Under the pieces are notes generated by a model. It saw only the letters and a list, made by a program, of their open reading frames with translations, was not told where the DNA came from and did no database searches. Below are positions 5,849-8,195 of a DNA stretch of 8,195 bases, one piece after another (within the stretch, counting starts at the first letter, position 1; each line of letters begins with the position of its first letter). The translations under genes and the position numbers were made by a program. This DNA is from Deltaproteobacteria bacterium (lineage in GTDB: Bacteria; Desulfobacterota; DSM-4660; Desulfatiglandales; Desulfatiglandaceae), in assembly GCA_019314425.1 (NCBI GenBank), contig JAFCZI010000092.1:1-8195 (forward strand), read 5' to 3'.

Positions 5849-8195
5849 ATGAAAATATGTGAGCAAACTTGGTTTTCTAAGCTCAGCCGTCCCAGCCGCT
5901 ATCTGGACCATGAGATCAACACGATTCACAAGGATCTTTCAAAAACCCAAGTTTCCATTGCACTGGTGTTCCCGGATGTCCCTGAAGTGGGCATGAGCCA
6001 TTTGGGACTGAAGATACTCTACCACCTTCTGAACAGCCGGGACTGGCTTGCTGCTGAAAGGGCCTTCTCTCCCTGGCCGGACCTGGAAGAGGCACTCAGA
6101 CGTCATGACGCCCCGCTGACCGCCTGGGAGTCGGGCCGGCCACTGGAAGCGTTTGATCTCATCGGTTTCAGCCTTCAGCATGAGCTTTCCTACACGAACA
6201 TCCTCAATGTTCTGGATCTTTGCAAAATCCCCTTCCTGGCCCGGGACAGAGGTGATGAATATCCGCTGATCATTGCCGGTGGCCCAGCGTGTTTCAACCC
6301 GGAACCCGTTGCGGATTTTTTTGATGTCATGGTTATCGGTGATGGGGAGACCACGTCACTTGAGATATGCAGAACCGTTCGAAAAGCGAAAAAGGATGCG
6401 GGGGTTCAAAAGCGTGACATCCTTGATGCCATCTCTCACATCCAGGGAATCTATATCCCTTCCTTCTTTCAGATCCGGTATGAATCGGATGGGAGAATTG
6501 CTGCAATTGTTCCGGAGCGTGATGACTATCAATGGGTTCATAAGGCCACGTTGCCCCATCTTGATTCATTCCCATACCCGGAACGTCAGATTGTCCCCTT
6601 TACGGAACTGGTTCACGATCGCGTTGCCGTGGAGATTTCCCGTGGCTGCACGAGGGGTTGCCGGTTCTGCCAGGCGGGGATGATCTACAGACCCGTACGG
6701 GAAAGAAGTCCGGAATCCATTGTTGACATTGCGGAAAAAACGTTGAATTCCACCGGCTATGAAGATCTGTCGCTTTTGTCACTCAGTTCCGGTGATTACG
6801 GCCATATTGGTTCGCTTCTTTGCGCACTCATGGACCGTCATTCCCCCGATCATATCGGCATAAGCCTGCCTTCCCTCCGGGTCGACAGCCTGGATGCTGA
6901 AATGATGGCGCAAATTAAAAGGGTTCGAAAAACAGGGTTTACCCTTGCCCCCGAGGCGGGAAATAATCGCCTTAGAAGGGTCATCAACAAGGGCTTGACC
7001 CAATCGGACATCTTTGAAACAGCAAAAATCGTATACCAATCCGGGTGGAAACTGATTAAACTCTATTTCATGATCGGGCTACCCTCTGAAGAAGATGATG
7101 ATCTTCAAGATATTATTGATCTCGCAGCGCAAGTCACGAAATTATCGGGTCAAAAAGGGCGGCGGGAAAATGTTAATGTCAGTGTTTCCACCTTTGTACC
7201 CAAAAGCCACACCCCTTTTATGTGGATGCCACAAATACCCTTGGAAGAAAGCCGCCGGAGAATAGGATTGATTCGAGACGGCCTGAGGAAAAGTCGCGTT
7301 CGGGTTAAGTGGAATCAACCGGAGTTAAGCTGGCTGGAAGGGATCATGGCCCGGGGAGACAGGAAACTGAGTCAAGCCATTATTGAGGCCTGGAAGCTTG
7401 GCGCAAGGTTTGACGCATGGAGCGAGCATTTCAATATGGCGGTATGGGAAACAGCCTTTGAGCGTGCCGGCATTAAACCGGAGTTCTATCACAGGGAAAG
7501 GGAACTCCATGAGACTCTGCCCTGGGACCATATTCGATCCGGCGTGACAAAGGCTTTCCTTAAAAAAGAACGAAAAAAGGCGGGGGCGGAACAGTTTACG
7601 CCCGATTGCCGGGAAGATTGTCATGAATGTGGTGTATGCGACCACAAAAACATTGATCCCGTTCTTTTCAAAGACCGGTCATTTCAGCCGAAAAAAGTTT
7701 CACCGGGCCAACAAGACGTCCAATCCACCAACAAGTTCCGTCTCTCCTTTACAAAAACGGGAAGCACCCGGCATCTCAGTCAACTGGAATTGGGGCGGGT
7801 GTTAAATCGCGCTTTCAGGCGTGCCGGATTGAAACTGGTTTATTCCAAAGGGTTTCATCCCATGCCCAGGGCCTCATTTTTTTCAGCCTTGCCGGTGGGT
7901 ACGGAAAGTCTTGCGGAATTGGCCGAAATTGAACTGACCGAACCGCTGGAGGTGGAAGATCTCAAAGCTAAAATAAACCGACAACTGCCTGAGGGCATTG
8001 ATATAACGCGTATCGATAGGGTTTCTTCTTCAGAAAAAAGACCTCGTCTTAAGGCGTCCCGGTTTCTCATTACCCTCGCCGATACGACGTTCAGCGAAGT
8101 GTGCCTCACGAAATTTCTCCAATCAGAGCATTTTGAGGTTGTCAAAATCAATAAAAAAGGGGAACATACCATTGATGCTCGGAGCCTTGTGATGG
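5849..8195 (+). CDS. B12-binding-type radical SAM protein with C-terminal DUF2344 (TIGR03960-like), partial at 3' end
   Basis: Open from ATG 5849 to the window edge, with 782 residues visible and no stop. The N-terminal B12-binding-like region carries family blocks: SRPSRYL near residue 16, FPDVPEVGMSHLGLKILYHLLN (41-62), GFSLQHELSYTNIL (106-119) and GGPACFNPEP (144-153). The radical SAM core has SRGCTRGCRFCQAG, with C267, C271 and C274 binding the 4Fe-4S cluster. A second cysteine group, C587-x3-C591-x2-C594-x2-C597, could hold another metal cluster. DUF2344 begins near 630 (FRLSFTKTGSTRHLSQLELGR). Substrate unknown; in other genomes such proteins often precede RNase G and the L21/L27 ribosomal protein genes. 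The gap after pilS is 68 bases; the ribosome site is weak (GGAAAAG at about 5834-5840). The start fits the family N-terminus, and an in-frame stop at 5801 precludes a long extension. Confidence 0.9.
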   Translation, partial: MKICEQTWFSKLSRPSRYLDHEINTIHKDLSKTQVSIALVFPDVPEVGMSHLGLKILYHLLNSRDWLAAERAFSPWPDLEEALRRHDAPLTAWESGRPLEAFDLIGFSLQHELSYTNILNVLDLCKIPFLARDRGDEYPLIIAGGPACFNPEPVADFFDVMVIGDGETTSLEICRTVRKAKKDAGVQKRDILDAISHIQGIYIPSFFQIRYESDGRIAAIVPERDDYQWVHKATLPHLDSFPYPERQIVPFTELVHDRVAVEISRGCTRGCRFCQAGMIYRPVRERSPESIVDIAEKTLNSTGYEDLSLLSLSSGDYGHIGSLLCALMDRHSPDHIGISLPSLRVDSLDAEMMAQIKRVRKTGFTLAPEAGNNRLRRVINKGLTQSDIFETAKIVYQSGWKLIKLYFMIGLPSEEDDDLQDIIDLAAQVTKLSGQKGRRENVNVSVSTFVPKSHTPFMWMPQIPLEESRRRIGLIRDGLRKSRVRVKWNQPELSWLEGIMARGDRKLSQAIIEAWKLGARFDAWSEHFNMAVWETAFERAGIKPEFYHRERELHETLPWDHIRSGVTKAFLKKERKKAGAEQFTPDCREDCHECGVCDHKNIDPVLFKDRSFQPKKVSPGQQDVQSTNKFRLSFTKTGSTRHLSQLELGRVLNRAFRRAGLKLVYSKGFHPMPRASFFSALPVGTESLAELAEIELTEPLEVEDLKAKINRQLPEGIDITRIDRVSSSEKRPRLKASRFLITLADTTFSEVCLTKFLQSEHFEVVKINKKGEHTIDARSLVM

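Noticed and set aside
6273..7805. Several short plus- and minus-strand frames across the radical SAM gene
   Set aside because: They lie entirely within the uninterrupted radical SAM/DUF2344 reading frame from 5849 and carry no motifs of their own.

Overview
The window looks like a chromosomal stretch from an anaerobic Desulfobacterota (deltaproteobacterial) organism. This is inferred from the combination of a Na+-pumping biotin decarboxylase, a pilC-pilS pair, a B12-type radical SAM/DUF2344 fusion, moderate GC content and repeat-rich intergenic DNA. No rRNA, tRNA or CRISPR array was seen.

Layout. (1) 11-1195, +: beta subunit (OadB/GcdB/MmdB family) of a sodium-translocating decarboxylase. 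(2) 1406-1873, +: small secreted/membrane-anchored protein of unknown family, possibly an OadG-like partner. (3) 2202-2414, -: complete stand-alone biotin carrier of about 70 residues with an EAMKM biotinylation site, read against its neighbours. These three probably belong to one decarboxylase system, with the carboxyltransferase alpha subunit expected upstream of the window. (4) 2861-4069 and 4080-5780, +: pilC (type IV pilus platform protein) and pilS (six-TM, PAS-containing histidine kinase), an apparent two-gene operon without pilR. (5) 5849 to the window end, +: large radical SAM protein with a C-terminal DUF2344 domain, cut by the edge.

The most interesting content is between the genes. 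Two copies of a 129/130-bp non-coding element lie in opposite orientation at 1248-1376 and 2683-2812. They are roughly 89% identical, end in GTAA/TTAC inverted repeats, and each is flanked by its own 8-bp direct repeat (one perfect, one 7/8). This is a miniature inverted-repeat transposable element (MITE). Its ends and target-duplication length fit mobilisation by an IS66-family transposase. One copy sits between the decarboxylase beta gene and the small membrane protein gene. The other sits between a candidate pilC promoter and the pilC ribosome binding site.

Between them, 1874-2200 is a dense set of nested and partly mutually exclusive inverted repeats, including a 129-bp imperfect palindrome at 1954-2082. 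This looks like a second, unrelated intergenic repeat or structured-RNA element. The stretch 2445-2670 holds no convincing gene but contains two divergent candidate promoters whose -35 boxes lie in a perfect 8-bp inverted repeat.
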